From: Hymenobacter lapidiphilus
Lineage (GTDB): Bacteria > Bacteroidota > Bacteroidia > Cytophagales > Hymenobacteraceae
Direction: 5' to 3'
Length of the DNA: 64,000 nt
Assembly (NCBI RefSeq): GCF_013377885.1
Contig: NZ_JABKAU010000008.1
Span: 1-64,000 of the forward strand
This document shows positions 34,509-43,150 of the stretch, piece by piece. The position numbers and the translations under genes were made by a program. Within the stretch, counting starts at the first letter, position 1, and every line of letters begins with the position of its first letter. The notes beneath the pieces were generated by a model that was not told where the DNA came from, made no database searches, and saw only the letters and a list, made by a program, of their open reading frames with translations.

Positions 34509-35426
34509 TCAGGTTGCCACCGGGGCCGGTATGCCGGGCAGCAGGCCGGCCCCGCGCATGGTGGCGCAGGCGCGGTGGGCACTGGCCTCCTTGTCCTTGA
34601 TTTCGAGCATGATGTCCACGTCCAGGTCGCCCAGGTCGCGCAGGAAACCGGCAAACAGGTCGTTTTCGAGCGTGGGTGTGTGCTTCCCCTTTCGCTCGCC
34701 GGGAGCCTGCGAGCTGTAATCCATCATCATCACGCCGTCGTGGGTGGGGTGCCAGGTGGCGGCGGCCAAGCGCAGGGCCTCGGCCATGGGTTCGCCGTGG
34801 TTGAGGCACTCGTGGTGGAAATTATCGAACAGCACCGGAATGCCCACCGCCGCATGTACCCGTAGGCAATCCTGGAGGCTGAACAGACGGTCGTCGTTTT
34901 CGATAACCAGGCGGGCACGCACGGCTTCAGGCAGGCGCTGGTGGGTGGCAATAAAGCGGCTGATAGCCAACTCCCGGTCGTTGTAGAGGCCGCCCACATG
35001 AATCTGGAGCTTGTGGCTGGAGTCGAGGCCCATCAAATCCAGCATCGAGCCCTGGTAGATGAGCTCCTGGATGCTGCGCTCCACAATGCCGGCATCGGGC
35101 GAGTTAAGCACCACAAACTGGTCGGGGTGAAACGAGATGCGCAGGCTATTGGCCCGCACGTAGTCGCCGATGGCCCGGAATTCGGCCGCAAAACGCGTTT
35201 GCCAGGGAAAGGTGTTGATGGGGTGAGAGCCGAAGGGCACCACGCCCGAGCCAATGCGAAAAAACAGCAGCCCATGGGCCACGTTCCACTCCAAAATCCG
35301 GAGCAGGCAGCGCAGGTTGTTGGCTACCGTCAGCTCTAGGCGCTCATCGGTGTAGGAAGCCAGCCGGAAAGTGCTGGTAGAAGTGCAGTCGAGCGTTTCG
35401 TTGACGCAGGGATAACCGATTCGCAT
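34509..35426 (-). CDS. uvsE: UV DNA damage endonuclease
   Basis: A 305-residue UVDE-type endonuclease that nicks DNA 5' of UV photoproducts and some other lesions, starting an alternative excision repair path. The TIM-barrel sequence matches the family: RIGYPCVNETL, then NNLRCLLRILEWN, FRIGSGVVPFGSHP, LRISFHPDQFVVLNSP, IHVGGLYNDRE, RLVIENDDRLFSL, PVLFDNFHHE and DIMLEIKDKE. These contain the His, Glu and Asp metal ligands. UvsE is scattered among bacteria and would suit an organism exposed to light or radiation. Confidence 0.95.
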   Translation of the reverse strand: MRIGYPCVNETLDCTSTSTFRLASYTDERLELTVANNLRCLLRILEWNVAHGLLFFRIGSGVVPFGSHPINTFPWQTRFAAEFRAIGDYVRANSLRISFHPDQFVVLNSPDAGIVERSIQELIYQGSMLDLMGLDSSHKLQIHVGGLYNDRELAISRFIATHQRLPEAVRARLVIENDDRLFSLQDCLRVHAAVGIPVLFDNFHHECLNHGEPMAEALRLAAATWHPTHDGVMMMDYSSQAPGERKGKHTPTLENDLFAGFLRDLGDLDVDIMLEIKDKEASAHRACATMRGAGLLPGIPAPVAT

Positions 35427-35586
35427 GGTAGAGGCGCGGATGGGAGAAGGGCAGGAAGTGCTGTTTCAGCAGGCATACGGCAAAAAAGCCCTTCGCGGCC
35501 AAAAGCTGGAGCCTTCCGTCAGGTCGTTAGCGTCACTTTCGGAATCACCTGTTTCCTCTGGCCCGCTACCGGCCCGCCCTACGTGC

Positions 35587-36258
35587 CTACTCGTAGCCGC
35601 GGTTGTCTTTGAAGTTGCGGTTGTAGCGGCGGCGCTCCTGCAGCGCCTTTTTGGCGGCTTCCTGGGCCTCAATCTCCCGTAGCTTTTCCCGCTCCTTACC
35701 GGCCCTGGAAAACTGCTCATACAGCAAACTCACGGGGCTGGCCAGGGTGGGCGTAGGGGCCTTGGGCGCCGCCGAATCGACGGGGAACATGGGCTTGGGA
35801 GCGGGCGGGCGCTTTACGGCGCTGGTGGGGGCCTTGCTGGGCCGCTTGATGTTGCGCAGGGCCCGGTCGATGAGCTCCTGGTCGGGCCGGCCTTCTACAA
35901 TGCGCACTTCGCCCAGTTGCACCGTATCGGGCCGCAGCCGAATCTGGACTACGAGCTGCGAGAGGCCGGTGCCACCCAGCGGCAGCAGCCGGGGCTTGAA
36001 GCCCACGGCCCGGAAAATAAGCGTGTCGGTGCGCTGGGCGGTAACGCCGAAGTCGCCGCTGGCATCGGCCACCACGGCCAGCTGCGTGCGCCGCACCGTG
36101 ATAGAGGCGCCCGGAATAGGCCGGCGCGAGCCTTCTTCCGAAATGCGGCCCGTTACGCGTACCTGCCCGGTTGCCAGCCCGGCCAGCAACAGCAGCGGCG
36201 CCAGCAGCAGCACCAGGAAACGAACAGGACCGACGGATGGGAGGGCAGAAAACAGCAT
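35587..36258 (-). CDS. Exported carboxypeptidase-like regulatory domain protein
   Basis: A 223-residue protein with a signal peptide (FLVLLLAPLLLLAGLATGQ, ending near residue 32). A carboxypeptidase-like regulatory (beta-sandwich) domain follows: VRVTGRISEEGSRRPIPGASITV, then GDFGVTAQRTDTLIFRAVGF. The C-terminal half is Pro/Lys/Arg-rich with a basic tail (KKALQERRRYNRNFK). Similar small proteins are common in Bacteroidota and are of unknown function. The start is chosen by the signal peptide; upstream codons run into non-coding sequence. It is monocistronic. Confidence 0.78.
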   Translation of the reverse strand: MLFSALPSVGPVRFLVLLLAPLLLLAGLATGQVRVTGRISEEGSRRPIPGASITVRRTQLAVVADASGDFGVTAQRTDTLIFRAVGFKPRLLPLGGTGLSQLVVQIRLRPDTVQLGEVRIVEGRPDQELIDRALRNIKRPSKAPTSAVKRPPAPKPMFPVDSAAPKAPTPTLASPVSLLYEQFSRAGKEREKLREIEAQEAAKKALQERRRYNRNFKDNRGYE

Positions 36259-36354
36259 CAATAGGTAAACTACGGCAGCACGGCGGGAAAATACTCCCCA
36301 GCCGCCGCTCGGTGGGCCGGCCGACAGTTGGCCATAACGCCGGAAGGAGACAAA

Positions 36355-36389
36355 AGAAGCCCGCACCGTTGCAGGTGCGGGCTTCTGTA
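36355..36389 (-). terminator. Intrinsic terminator of the acidic lipoprotein gene
   Basis: AGAAGCCCGCACC pairs with GGTGCGGGCTTCT; the minus-strand tail is CTTCTTTTGTC. Confidence 0.8.
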
Positions 36390-36434
36390 GGCTAACAAAT
36401 CGTCGGCCGAAAATATGCTGGCCGCCGAAAAGAA

Positions 36435-37100
36435 TTACTTGATAACGGTTTTGTCGCCGTCTTCAGGCTTCATTTTCACGGTGCCATCGTCGCCATCCAT
36501 CTTGGCCTTGTTACCCTCGGCATCTTTGATTTTTACGTCGCCGTCGGCTTTGATTTTCATTTTGCTGCCGTCTTCGCCCTTCATCTTCATTTTCTCCATA
36601 TCGGAGCTGGTCATATCAGCCGATGAGCTGCCGGTCGACATATTGTCCGACGAGCTCATGGTAGTGTTGCCCATGTACCGGTCGTCGTAGTAGCTGCTGC
36701 GGCTGCTTTCGTAAGCCGAGTACTGCGTGGGGTCGGTGAACACGGTTTTCATTTCCGTGTCGGTGTTGGCGTACACGTCGCGGCGGGCGGCGGCCATGCC
36801 CATCGTGTCGGTCATGTACTTCTGGTTGAGCTCGGCCATGCGCTGGCCCCGGGTAACGTAAATGTCGCGTACGCGGGTGCGGGTCGGCTCGTCGAGCTGC
36901 ATGCTGGTAGCCATGTCGGCGGCCATGCGGTCGGCCCGGCTGCTAACGGCCTCCGGCGAATAATCCATGCTGCCGGCCGTTGTGGTCGTCGTCATGGTGG
37001 TGTCGGTGGTCGTGGTGGTCGTTTCGGCGGGCGTGTTGTCGGAGCACGAGCCGAGTGTGAAAGCAGCGGCGGCCGAAAGCAGGAGCAGGGTCTTTTTCAT
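36435..37100 (-). CDS. Lipoprotein with acidic Lys-Met-Lys repeats
   Basis: A 221-residue lipoprotein (MKKTLLLLSAAAAFTLGSC, lipobox Cys19) with a Thr-rich spacer. A middle domain (about 50-125) looks like a small helical Spy/CpxP-like or DUF-type region (DEPTRTRVRDIYVTRGQRMAELNQKY). After a Ser/Met-rich stretch comes a tail of repeating KMK/KIK plus Asp-Gly units (GEDGSKMKIKADGDVKIKDA and so on), an amphipathic, alternating-charge pattern. No family is assigned to the tail. The start at the lipoprotein signal is clear. Confidence 0.7.
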   Translation of the reverse strand: MKKTLLLLSAAAAFTLGSCSDNTPAETTTTTTDTTMTTTTTAGSMDYSPEAVSSRADRMAADMATSMQLDEPTRTRVRDIYVTRGQRMAELNQKYMTDTMGMAAARRDVYANTDTEMKTVFTDPTQYSAYESSRSSYYDDRYMGNTTMSSSDNMSTGSSSADMTSSDMEKMKMKGEDGSKMKIKADGDVKIKDAEGNKAKMDGDDGTVKMKPEDGDKTVIK

Positions 37101-37200
37101 GGGGAGAGAGTGAAATTCAGGAGAGAGAACGAATGGCGCGTATACGGCAAGGGAAGTTTTTAAGTTTAGCCGCTGCAGCACCGGGCAAGCAGTAGCCGCA

Positions 37201-37258
37201 AAAAGAAGCGAGTGAGCATTTCGAACAGGTAGAAACCCGCCGAAATGCCCACTCGCGC
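37201..37258 (-). terminator. Intrinsic terminator of the metallophosphoesterase gene
   Basis: GCGAGTGAGCATTTCG pairs with CGAAATGCCCACTCGC with one bulge; the minus-strand tail is TTCTTTTTG. Confidence 0.8.
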
Positions 37259-37290
37259 ATCGTGCAGCCCCCGGGGCGAACAGCCTTCTT

Positions 37291-38538
37291 TTACCCGCGC
37301 CGCAGCTCAAACACGGTTATTTCGGGCAGGAAGCCCACCCGTCCGGGGTAGCCGATGAAGCCCAGGCCGGTGTTCACGTACAGGTGCTGGCGGCCCCGCT
37401 GGTACAGGCCCGCCCACTGCTTGTAGGCGTACTGCACGGGGCTCCATTTCAGAAACGACAGGTTGACGCCGAACTGCATGCCGTGGGTGTGGCCGGCCAG
37501 CATCAGGTCGATGTCGGGGTACTCCTGCACCTGCGCATCCCAGTGCGAAGGGTCGTGGGAGAGCAGGATTTTAAATGGGGCCGCGGGGTCGGCGGCGGCG
37601 TGGGCCTTGGCCAGGTCGCCGTACTGCGCAAAGCCGCGGGCACCCCAGTTCTGCACTCCGAGCAGACTGATTTTCTCGCCTTCGCGCTCAATAGTCCGGG
37701 CCTCATCGAGCAACAGGTTCCAGCCCATTTTAGCATGGTTGGCTTTGATGCGGGCCAGGTTGGCCTGCTTGGCCGGCAAGCCGCCCTCCTTGGTCCAGTC
37801 TACATAGTCGGAGTAATCGTGGTTGCCCAGTATCGAGTATACCGGTAGCTTGGCCCGGATGCCGGCCAGCGTGTTGATATGCTCCTCTACCTCGGTAGCG
37901 TAGTTGTTTACCAGGTCGCCAGTCATCACTACCAGGTCGGCGGCCTGCTCGTTGATGATGGCTACGGCCCGGCGCAGGGGCGCGAGGCTCTGAAACGAGC
38001 CGGCGTGGAGGTCGGAAATCTGGAGCATTTTGAACCCATCGAACGAGGCCGGCAGGTTGGGAAAACGCAGTACTACGCGCTTTACCGTGTAGTCGGTACG
38101 GCCCTTGAACATGCCCCAGAGCAGCGCCACAAACGGTATGGCCCCGGCAAGTAGCGCCGCTTTGCTCAGGAATTCGCTGCGCGAAATAGATGGGCCTGAG
38201 CCGGCTCCGGCCGGCCGGCCCACCAGCTGCACAACCCAGCGGCCCAGGCGCACCGCGTCTTCGAGCAGCAGCGGAACAATGACGACCATTTTGGCCGCAA
38301 TAACTGCCAGCAGCACGCCGCCCAGGTAGGCTTTGTAAGAGGCATGCTCGCGGCGGTTGCTCACGGCCCACATGCCTAGCCCCCACACCAGGGCCGTAAT
38401 AAACCAGTACAACACCACCGTAGTGCGGCGTACGCCAGGCGAAACCGATTGAACAAGCGTGCGAACGGCCTGGAACGCATACCACTCGGCAGCGACTATC
38501 AGGGCCAGAAATATGGGCAAAAAGAGTTTGCGGGACAT
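37291..38538 (-). CDS. Membrane-bound metallophosphoesterase
   Basis: A 415-residue protein with about five membrane helices in the first 150 residues, followed by a calcineurin-like phosphoesterase domain. The metal-binding motifs are complete and in order: ISDLHAG, VVMTGDLVNN, LGNHDYSD, LLSHDPSHW and LAGHTHGMQFG. Relatives (YkuE/YaeI type) hydrolyse phosphodiesters such as UDP-diacylglucosamine or of unknown nature, on membrane substrates. It is divergent from radC; a partial -7 box TTACTTTG (38570-38577, minus) lies in the shared gap. Confidence 0.9.
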   Translation of the reverse strand: MSRKLFLPIFLALIVAAEWYAFQAVRTLVQSVSPGVRRTTVVLYWFITALVWGLGMWAVSNRREHASYKAYLGGVLLAVIAAKMVVIVPLLLEDAVRLGRWVVQLVGRPAGAGSGPSISRSEFLSKAALLAGAIPFVALLWGMFKGRTDYTVKRVVLRFPNLPASFDGFKMLQISDLHAGSFQSLAPLRRAVAIINEQAADLVVMTGDLVNNYATEVEEHINTLAGIRAKLPVYSILGNHDYSDYVDWTKEGGLPAKQANLARIKANHAKMGWNLLLDEARTIEREGEKISLLGVQNWGARGFAQYGDLAKAHAAADPAAPFKILLSHDPSHWDAQVQEYPDIDLMLAGHTHGMQFGVNLSFLKWSPVQYAYKQWAGLYQRGRQHLYVNTGLGFIGYPGRVGFLPEITVFELRRG

Positions 38539-38652
38539 AATTGAAAGCGGGCTCCCGTAAATGGGACCACAAAGTAAAGCACTGAGGCTGGCAACGGTAT
38601 GCTGGGCCTCCGGATTTTAAAGTAAATTCCGGGCCTACAACAACGGTGCCCC

Positions 38653-39420
38653 ATGCAAGAGTTTGACAAGCTGTCGGAAAACCCGGCGCCGCCCGGCCCA
38701 ATCACCTCCAATGGAGCGCCAGTGCCCTATACCCCGGTCGTCAGCGGCATCAAGAGCTGGGCCGAAGAAGACCGGCCGCGCGAAAAGCTGCTTCAGAAAG
38801 GCCGCGCCGTGCTCTCGGATGCCGAGCTGCTGGCCATCCTGCTCGGTTCGGGTACCGCCAAATTGTCGGCCGTTGATGTGGCCAAGCTCGTGCTCAAAGC
38901 CGCCCAGAATGACCTCAACACGCTGGCCCGCTTCTCGGTGAAGGAGCTGATGAAGCAGAAAGGCATCGGCGAGGCCCGCGCCATTACCATTGTGGCGGCC
39001 CTGGAGCTGGGCCGCCGCCGCAAGGAAGCCGATACGCCCGCCCGCAACACCATCACCTGCTCGCGCGACATCTACCACGTGATGCAACCGCACCTGCAGG
39101 ATTTGCCCCACGAGGAATTCTGGGTTATTCTGCTGAACCGGGCCAACGTGGTGATGCGCACCGTCAGCATCAGCCGGGGCGGGGTGGCCGGCACCGTGGC
39201 CGACCCCAAGCTCATCTTCAAGGAGGCGCTGGAGCAGTTGGCCAGCAGCATTGTGCTGGTGCACAACCACCCCAGCGGCAACCGCAACCCCTCGGCCGCC
39301 GATATTGCCCTCACCCGCAAGCTCAAGGAAGCCGGCCAGCTGCTCGACCTGCCCGTGCTCGACCACCTCATCTTCACTGACCAGGGCTACCATAGCTTCG
39401 CCGATGAAGGGATGCTATGA
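38653..39420 (+). CDS. radC: RadC family JAB-domain protein
   Basis: A 255-residue RadC-type protein. It has an N-terminal helix-hairpin-helix-like region (about 75-125: LKQKGIGEARAITIVAALELG-like sequence, read as MKQKGIGEARAITIVAA) and a C-terminal JAB/MPN domain with the JAMM motif LVHNHPSGNRNPSAADIALT and an upstream Glu. The name comes from an old link to DNA repair which has not held up well; the molecular role is uncertain. The first 30 residues are unlike the family core, so the true start could be a little downstream. Confidence 0.92.
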   Translation: MQEFDKLSENPAPPGPITSNGAPVPYTPVVSGIKSWAEEDRPREKLLQKGRAVLSDAELLAILLGSGTAKLSAVDVAKLVLKAAQNDLNTLARFSVKELMKQKGIGEARAITIVAALELGRRRKEADTPARNTITCSRDIYHVMQPHLQDLPHEEFWVILLNRANVVMRTVSISRGGVAGTVADPKLIFKEALEQLASSIVLVHNHPSGNRNPSAADIALTRKLKEAGQLLDLPVLDHLIFTDQGYHSFADEGML

Positions 39421-39585
39421 GGGGGTGAAGTAGAAACGCGAGGCGAAAAAGGGAAAGCAGGCTAAGCAAACAGGCTGGCAGAAGAGGTGGCACATTGCGT
39501 AGCAGCGTGCTTCTGCCGCCTCCGGCATGGTTTGCCACTTGTTCTTCCGACTTTTACTTCCTCGTTTACTTTTTACCTCCTTCTA

Positions 39586-40200
39586 GTGCGCTTCAACCCT
39601 AAACTCCTCATCGGCCTGGGCCTGCTGCTCGTGTTCGGCTACTTTGTGCAAGACCTTGTGCTGGGCCAGGACCAGTACACTGCCCGGCTGCTACAGCAGC
39701 GCGAAGCCAAGAACAACGCCTTCCGCCGGCCCAACTCCTCGCCCCTCAGCACCGAGCTGCGCCAAAGCTTCGACAGCCTCCGGTTCTACCCGCCCAACCG
39801 CGACTTCCGCCTGGAGGCGCAACTAGAGCACTTCCCGCAGCGCGACACCGTCGAAATGCCCCTCACCGACGGCAAAGCCGATAAATACCTGCGCTGGGGC
39901 CGGGCCAAGTTCATCTTCAATAAGCAGGAGTATCAACTCACGCTCTTCCTGAAGGCCGATGGTAAGGACACCACCCTGTTTGTGCCCTTCACCGACCGCA
40001 CCAACGGCTTCGGCAGCTACGGCGGCGGCCGCTACCTCGACGCCTCCCTGCCCGCCGCCGCCGATACCGAAGTGCTGCTCGACTTCAACCAGGCCTATAA
40101 CCCCTACTGCGCCTACTCCGCCGACTATGCCTGCCCCGTACCCCCGGCCGATAACCGCCTGAAGCTGCAAATAGAAGCCGGCGAAATGGCGTTCAAATAA
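39586..40200 (+). CDS. DUF1684 family protein
   Basis: A 204-residue protein with an N-terminal hydrophobic signal-anchor (PKLLIGLGLLLVFGYFVQDL). The DUF1684 domain carries the family hallmark DFNQAYNPYCAYSADYACPV followed by PPADNRLKLQIEAGE. The function is unknown to me. The start is taken as GTG 39586 because the frame further upstream translates T-rich leader sequence; an exact start cannot be fixed. It lies behind radC on the same strand with a 165-base gap and is followed by a strong terminator. Confidence 0.82.
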   Translation: MRFNPKLLIGLGLLLVFGYFVQDLVLGQDQYTARLLQQREAKNNAFRRPNSSPLSTELRQSFDSLRFYPPNRDFRLEAQLEHFPQRDTVEMPLTDGKADKYLRWGRAKFIFNKQEYQLTLFLKADGKDTTLFVPFTDRTNGFGSYGGGRYLDASLPAAADTEVLLDFNQAYNPYCAYSADYACPVPPADNRLKLQIEAGEMAFK

Positions 40201-40265
40201 TGTCACTAGCTGCTGGTGCATTTCAACCCGAATGCCCAAGTTGAGGTGAAGAGTTCCAGCAAAAA

Positions 40266-40311
40266 GAAAAGGGCGGCCCCTCCAATGTGGAGGGGCCGCC
40301 CTTTTCTTTTT
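40266..40311. terminator. Bidirectional terminator
   Basis: AAAAGGGCGGCCCCTCC pairs with GGAGGGGCCGCCCTTTT, flanked by A- and T-rich tracts, between the DUF1684 gene and the convergent protease gene. Confidence 0.92.
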
Positions 40312-40340
40312 GCGCAGCTTCAGTTCGATGAAAACAAAAA

Positions 40341-40376
40341 GCTAACAGCTTTCAGCTAATGGCTAACAGCTCAAAA
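40341..40376. repeat. Short GCTAACAGC-type repeat
   Basis: GCTAACAGCTTTCAGC followed by TAATGGCTAACAGCTC, resembling one arm of the palindrome at 60029-60130. It lies next to the protease stop codon. Confidence 0.5.
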
Positions 40377-40379
40377 CAC

Positions 40380-42842
40380 CTACCGCTGAATCAGGATTTT
40401 GCGCGAGGCAGCATCGGCACCGTTGCCCAGGCTGAGCTGGTAAATGCCGTTGGCCAGCTGGCCCAGGTCGATGGGTAGGTTGAGGTTGGCCGTAGCGGGT
40501 ACCGCCTGGCGGTACACCTCCTGGCCCAACATGTTGCGCACCACCACTTCGAGGCCGCTGGTGGGCCGGCTAAAGCTGGCCTGCACTCGGAACTGGCCCG
40601 CGCTGGGGTTCGGCGATACTACGAGGCTGCCACTGGCTTTCAGCTCCGAGGCAACGCTGGTCACCACATTGCTGACCACCACGTTGTCGATGACCCAGCC
40701 CCAGCCGAATGCGCCGGGGTCGGAGGTAAGGCGGAAGCGCAGGCGCACTTCGTCGCCCACGTTGTATTTGCTGCCCAGGTTGAAGGTATGCGGCTTAAAC
40801 AACGAGGCCGAACCCACGGCAGTGGAGTTACCGGCTGCCGTAACCTTGGCGTTCCAGGCTGCCAGCCAGTCGGCCTGCAGGCGCGAATCGTAGCCGTCGG
40901 CCACAGGCTTCCAGGTAGCTCCCTGGTCGGTGCTGCCTTCTACCACTACAAAGTCGTAAAACTCTGGGGTGCCAAAGGTCGAATTGGGCTCGCCGGGCTC
41001 CACCAGCACTACTTCGTCAAACGTCATGCTCGTGTTCTTCGACGTCACCCGGATAGGCACCAGCATCTGGTAGATGCGGGTGGAGTCGTCGGTGTAGGGA
41101 TGGTCGGAGTGGATAGCCGGATTGGCGAAGTCGGCGGGCTGGTTGATCCGGAAACCTTCGCCCACGAAATCGAGGGGCGTGGTGCTGTTGAAATTGTTGG
41201 TGTACGTATCCTGGGCGGGCTTGAAGCTCACCACATTCACCGTGTAGAAACCACTGGCGGGGTTCAGGGTCTGGTTGGGAGTCGTGGCCACGTCGCGAAC
41301 TACAATGCGGTAGGTAAGCACGTCGCCGGCTACTACGCCCGCGGCCGTCAGGTTGCCCACAAAGTTGTTGGAAGTGCCCTGGCGGGTGAGCGTAATGGTG
41401 GGCCGGGCCACACCATTCACAAATACCTCGGCCTGTACGGTACTTACGCCCAGGTTGTCGGTGGCCTGCACCTGCAGGCTCAATGGCAGCTTATCGGCAA
41501 ACACGTAGGTCGCGGCCCGGTGCTGCACGAGCGGTGCTACTGCATCGGGGCCCACCACAAACGAGTAGCGGTCGACGGTGGCCACGTTGGGCTGGTAAAC
41601 AGCCGGGGCGGTATAGGTGCGCTTGGTTTCGTTATCGGTAGCCGTGATGAAGTAGCTGACGGTGTGGTTGAGGCCCGGGTTCGGAATAACGCCCTGGTAA
41701 ATGTTGCCACTGGTATTGGTCATCGTAACGGCCACGGGCGCGGCGTTGTCGATGGCGTAGTTAAGCTTCACCGAGCCGGGCGTAACGGTGCCGTCGCTGA
41801 TGATGGTAGCCGTAACCGGGAAGTCACGGGCCACTTCCGAGTCTTTGAGGGGCGTGGTGCGGATGGCCGTGTTGAACCAGCCCATCTCGTCGAACATTTT
41901 CAGCGTGATCGGGCCGGGGTTGTGCATGGCTTCGGCCGCGCCAATCTGGGGCGTCATCAGCGAGTTGATGTCGCCGGCGCGGTACGTGGCCTCATCGAGG
42001 TGCGAAATGCTGGAGCCGGCCGAATAGGTAGCCGGCGCGAATAGCCGGGGACGGTTGTCGTTGTTGACAGAGCGGGCCAGCGGGCTGTTGAAGTAAAGCT
42101 GCCCACTAATCAGCTGCGCGCCGAGTGCGGCCGAGCCGTTGGGGAAAGCGGGGTTGTTGGTGAGCTGCTCGCCGGCCAGGTTTTCAATATAGGTACTGAA
42201 AACCGATGGCGGGTTGCCATAAAACCCGTTGGGAGCCGTGTAGCTGGTACCGGCAATAAAGCCCAGCCCGTGGCCCAGTTCGTGCAGCACCACCGACACC
42301 AGATCGTGCTTGCCGGCCGGGGTCTTCATATCGAGCCCGTAATACCAGTTGAAGCTGCTGTTGAAACGGGTGGTAATGTCGGGGTCGGTTGGCAGGTTCA
42401 GGTCCTGTCCGCTGATTTTTTCGGCCAGGGCCACCGGATACAACACGCCAGCACGGGTAGCCCCGTTTAGGTCGCGGTAGTAGGCCGTGGGGCCGGCCGA
42501 ACCCAATACGTTGGTGCCCAGCGTGGTCCAGTTGGCCTGCACCCGGATGGTCACCGGCGAAATCAGCACCGACTGCCAGATGTCAACGGCGTATTGGAAG
42601 GCGGCCTGCGCTTCGGGCGAAAAGCCGGTGTAGGTTACCTCAATTTTGACTCCGTTAACGCGGCGGCCACTACGCTGCTGCTCCAGGTAGGCGGCGGGTG
42701 GCGGCAGTTGCGTGTGCATGCTCTCGGGGCGCGCATAGCAGATGGTAGCCGGAGCGGGGGCAGAGTCGAGGGTGAACTTGGGTGTCTGGCTGAAACCAGC
42801 CAGGCTGACCAGCAATGCCGGCACGGTAAGTAACTTTTTCAT
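40380..42842 (-). CDS. Secreted zinc metalloprotease-like protein with T9SS sorting domain
   Basis: An 820-residue exported protein with signal peptide MKKLLTVPALLVSLAGFSQ. The N-terminal domain (about 55-370) carries a zincin motif VVLHELGHGLGF (His187, Glu188, His191), with no obvious third ligand in the astacin position, so it resembles matrixin-like or M43-like zincins loosely. Ig-like beta domains follow (about 370-580), then a jelly-roll-like region, and a type A T9SS sorting domain (LVVSPNPSAGQFRVQASF, then RNMLGQEVYRQAV and GIYQLSLG). It should be secreted through the outer membrane; the substrate is unknown. Confidence 0.85.
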   Translation of the reverse strand: MKKLLTVPALLVSLAGFSQTPKFTLDSAPAPATICYARPESMHTQLPPPAAYLEQQRSGRRVNGVKIEVTYTGFSPEAQAAFQYAVDIWQSVLISPVTIRVQANWTTLGTNVLGSAGPTAYYRDLNGATRAGVLYPVALAEKISGQDLNLPTDPDITTRFNSSFNWYYGLDMKTPAGKHDLVSVVLHELGHGLGFIAGTSYTAPNGFYGNPPSVFSTYIENLAGEQLTNNPAFPNGSAALGAQLISGQLYFNSPLARSVNNDNRPRLFAPATYSAGSSISHLDEATYRAGDINSLMTPQIGAAEAMHNPGPITLKMFDEMGWFNTAIRTTPLKDSEVARDFPVTATIISDGTVTPGSVKLNYAIDNAAPVAVTMTNTSGNIYQGVIPNPGLNHTVSYFITATDNETKRTYTAPAVYQPNVATVDRYSFVVGPDAVAPLVQHRAATYVFADKLPLSLQVQATDNLGVSTVQAEVFVNGVARPTITLTRQGTSNNFVGNLTAAGVVAGDVLTYRIVVRDVATTPNQTLNPASGFYTVNVVSFKPAQDTYTNNFNSTTPLDFVGEGFRINQPADFANPAIHSDHPYTDDSTRIYQMLVPIRVTSKNTSMTFDEVVLVEPGEPNSTFGTPEFYDFVVVEGSTDQGATWKPVADGYDSRLQADWLAAWNAKVTAAGNSTAVGSASLFKPHTFNLGSKYNVGDEVRLRFRLTSDPGAFGWGWVIDNVVVSNVVTSVASELKASGSLVVSPNPSAGQFRVQASFSRPTSGLEVVVRNMLGQEVYRQAVPATANLNLPIDLGQLANGIYQLSLGNGADAASRKILIQR

Positions 42843-43032
42843 CAAATAGGCAGAAATTTCACTTTGAAATTGAAGGAAGGTCCGGAAAGTTACGGCAAAC
42901 ATGCCATTCGTTCAACAAAAGACCCGCATTTTAAGCAGGTATAGCTGTTGAGGTTAGCCCGCGCCGGCCGGCTGCCACATATGCCAGTCGGCGTGGCGCG
43001 GCGCACCGCTTCATACCGCCCGCCCGAATCTG

Positions 43033-43040
43033 TACCTTTG
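43033..43040 (+). promoter_or_regulatory. Bacteroidota -7 box ahead of pheT
   Basis: TACCTTTG, an exact TAnnTTTG match, 111 bases upstream of the pheT start. The palindrome at 43050-43147 would lie in the mRNA leader. Confidence 0.5.
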
Positions 43041-43049
43041 CCCGAATTT

Positions 43050-43147
43050 AGTTGCCAGTAGTCAGTGGTCAGTTGCCGGTTTGTTCATCAAGCAACCCGG
43101 CAACGGCCCATTGCACCCTGGCAACTGACCACCGACCACTGGCAACT
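43050..43147. repeat. Palindromic repeat in the pheT leader
   Basis: AGTTGCCAGTAGTCAGTGG and the rest of a 28-base left arm (43050-43077) pair with 43120-43147 with two mismatches. It ends three bases before the pheT start codon. Confidence 0.75.
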
Positions 43148-43150
43148 GAA

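Noticed and set aside
40788..42044. 418-codon plus frame antisense to the T9SS protease gene
   Set aside because: Same reason: a shadow frame without domain features.
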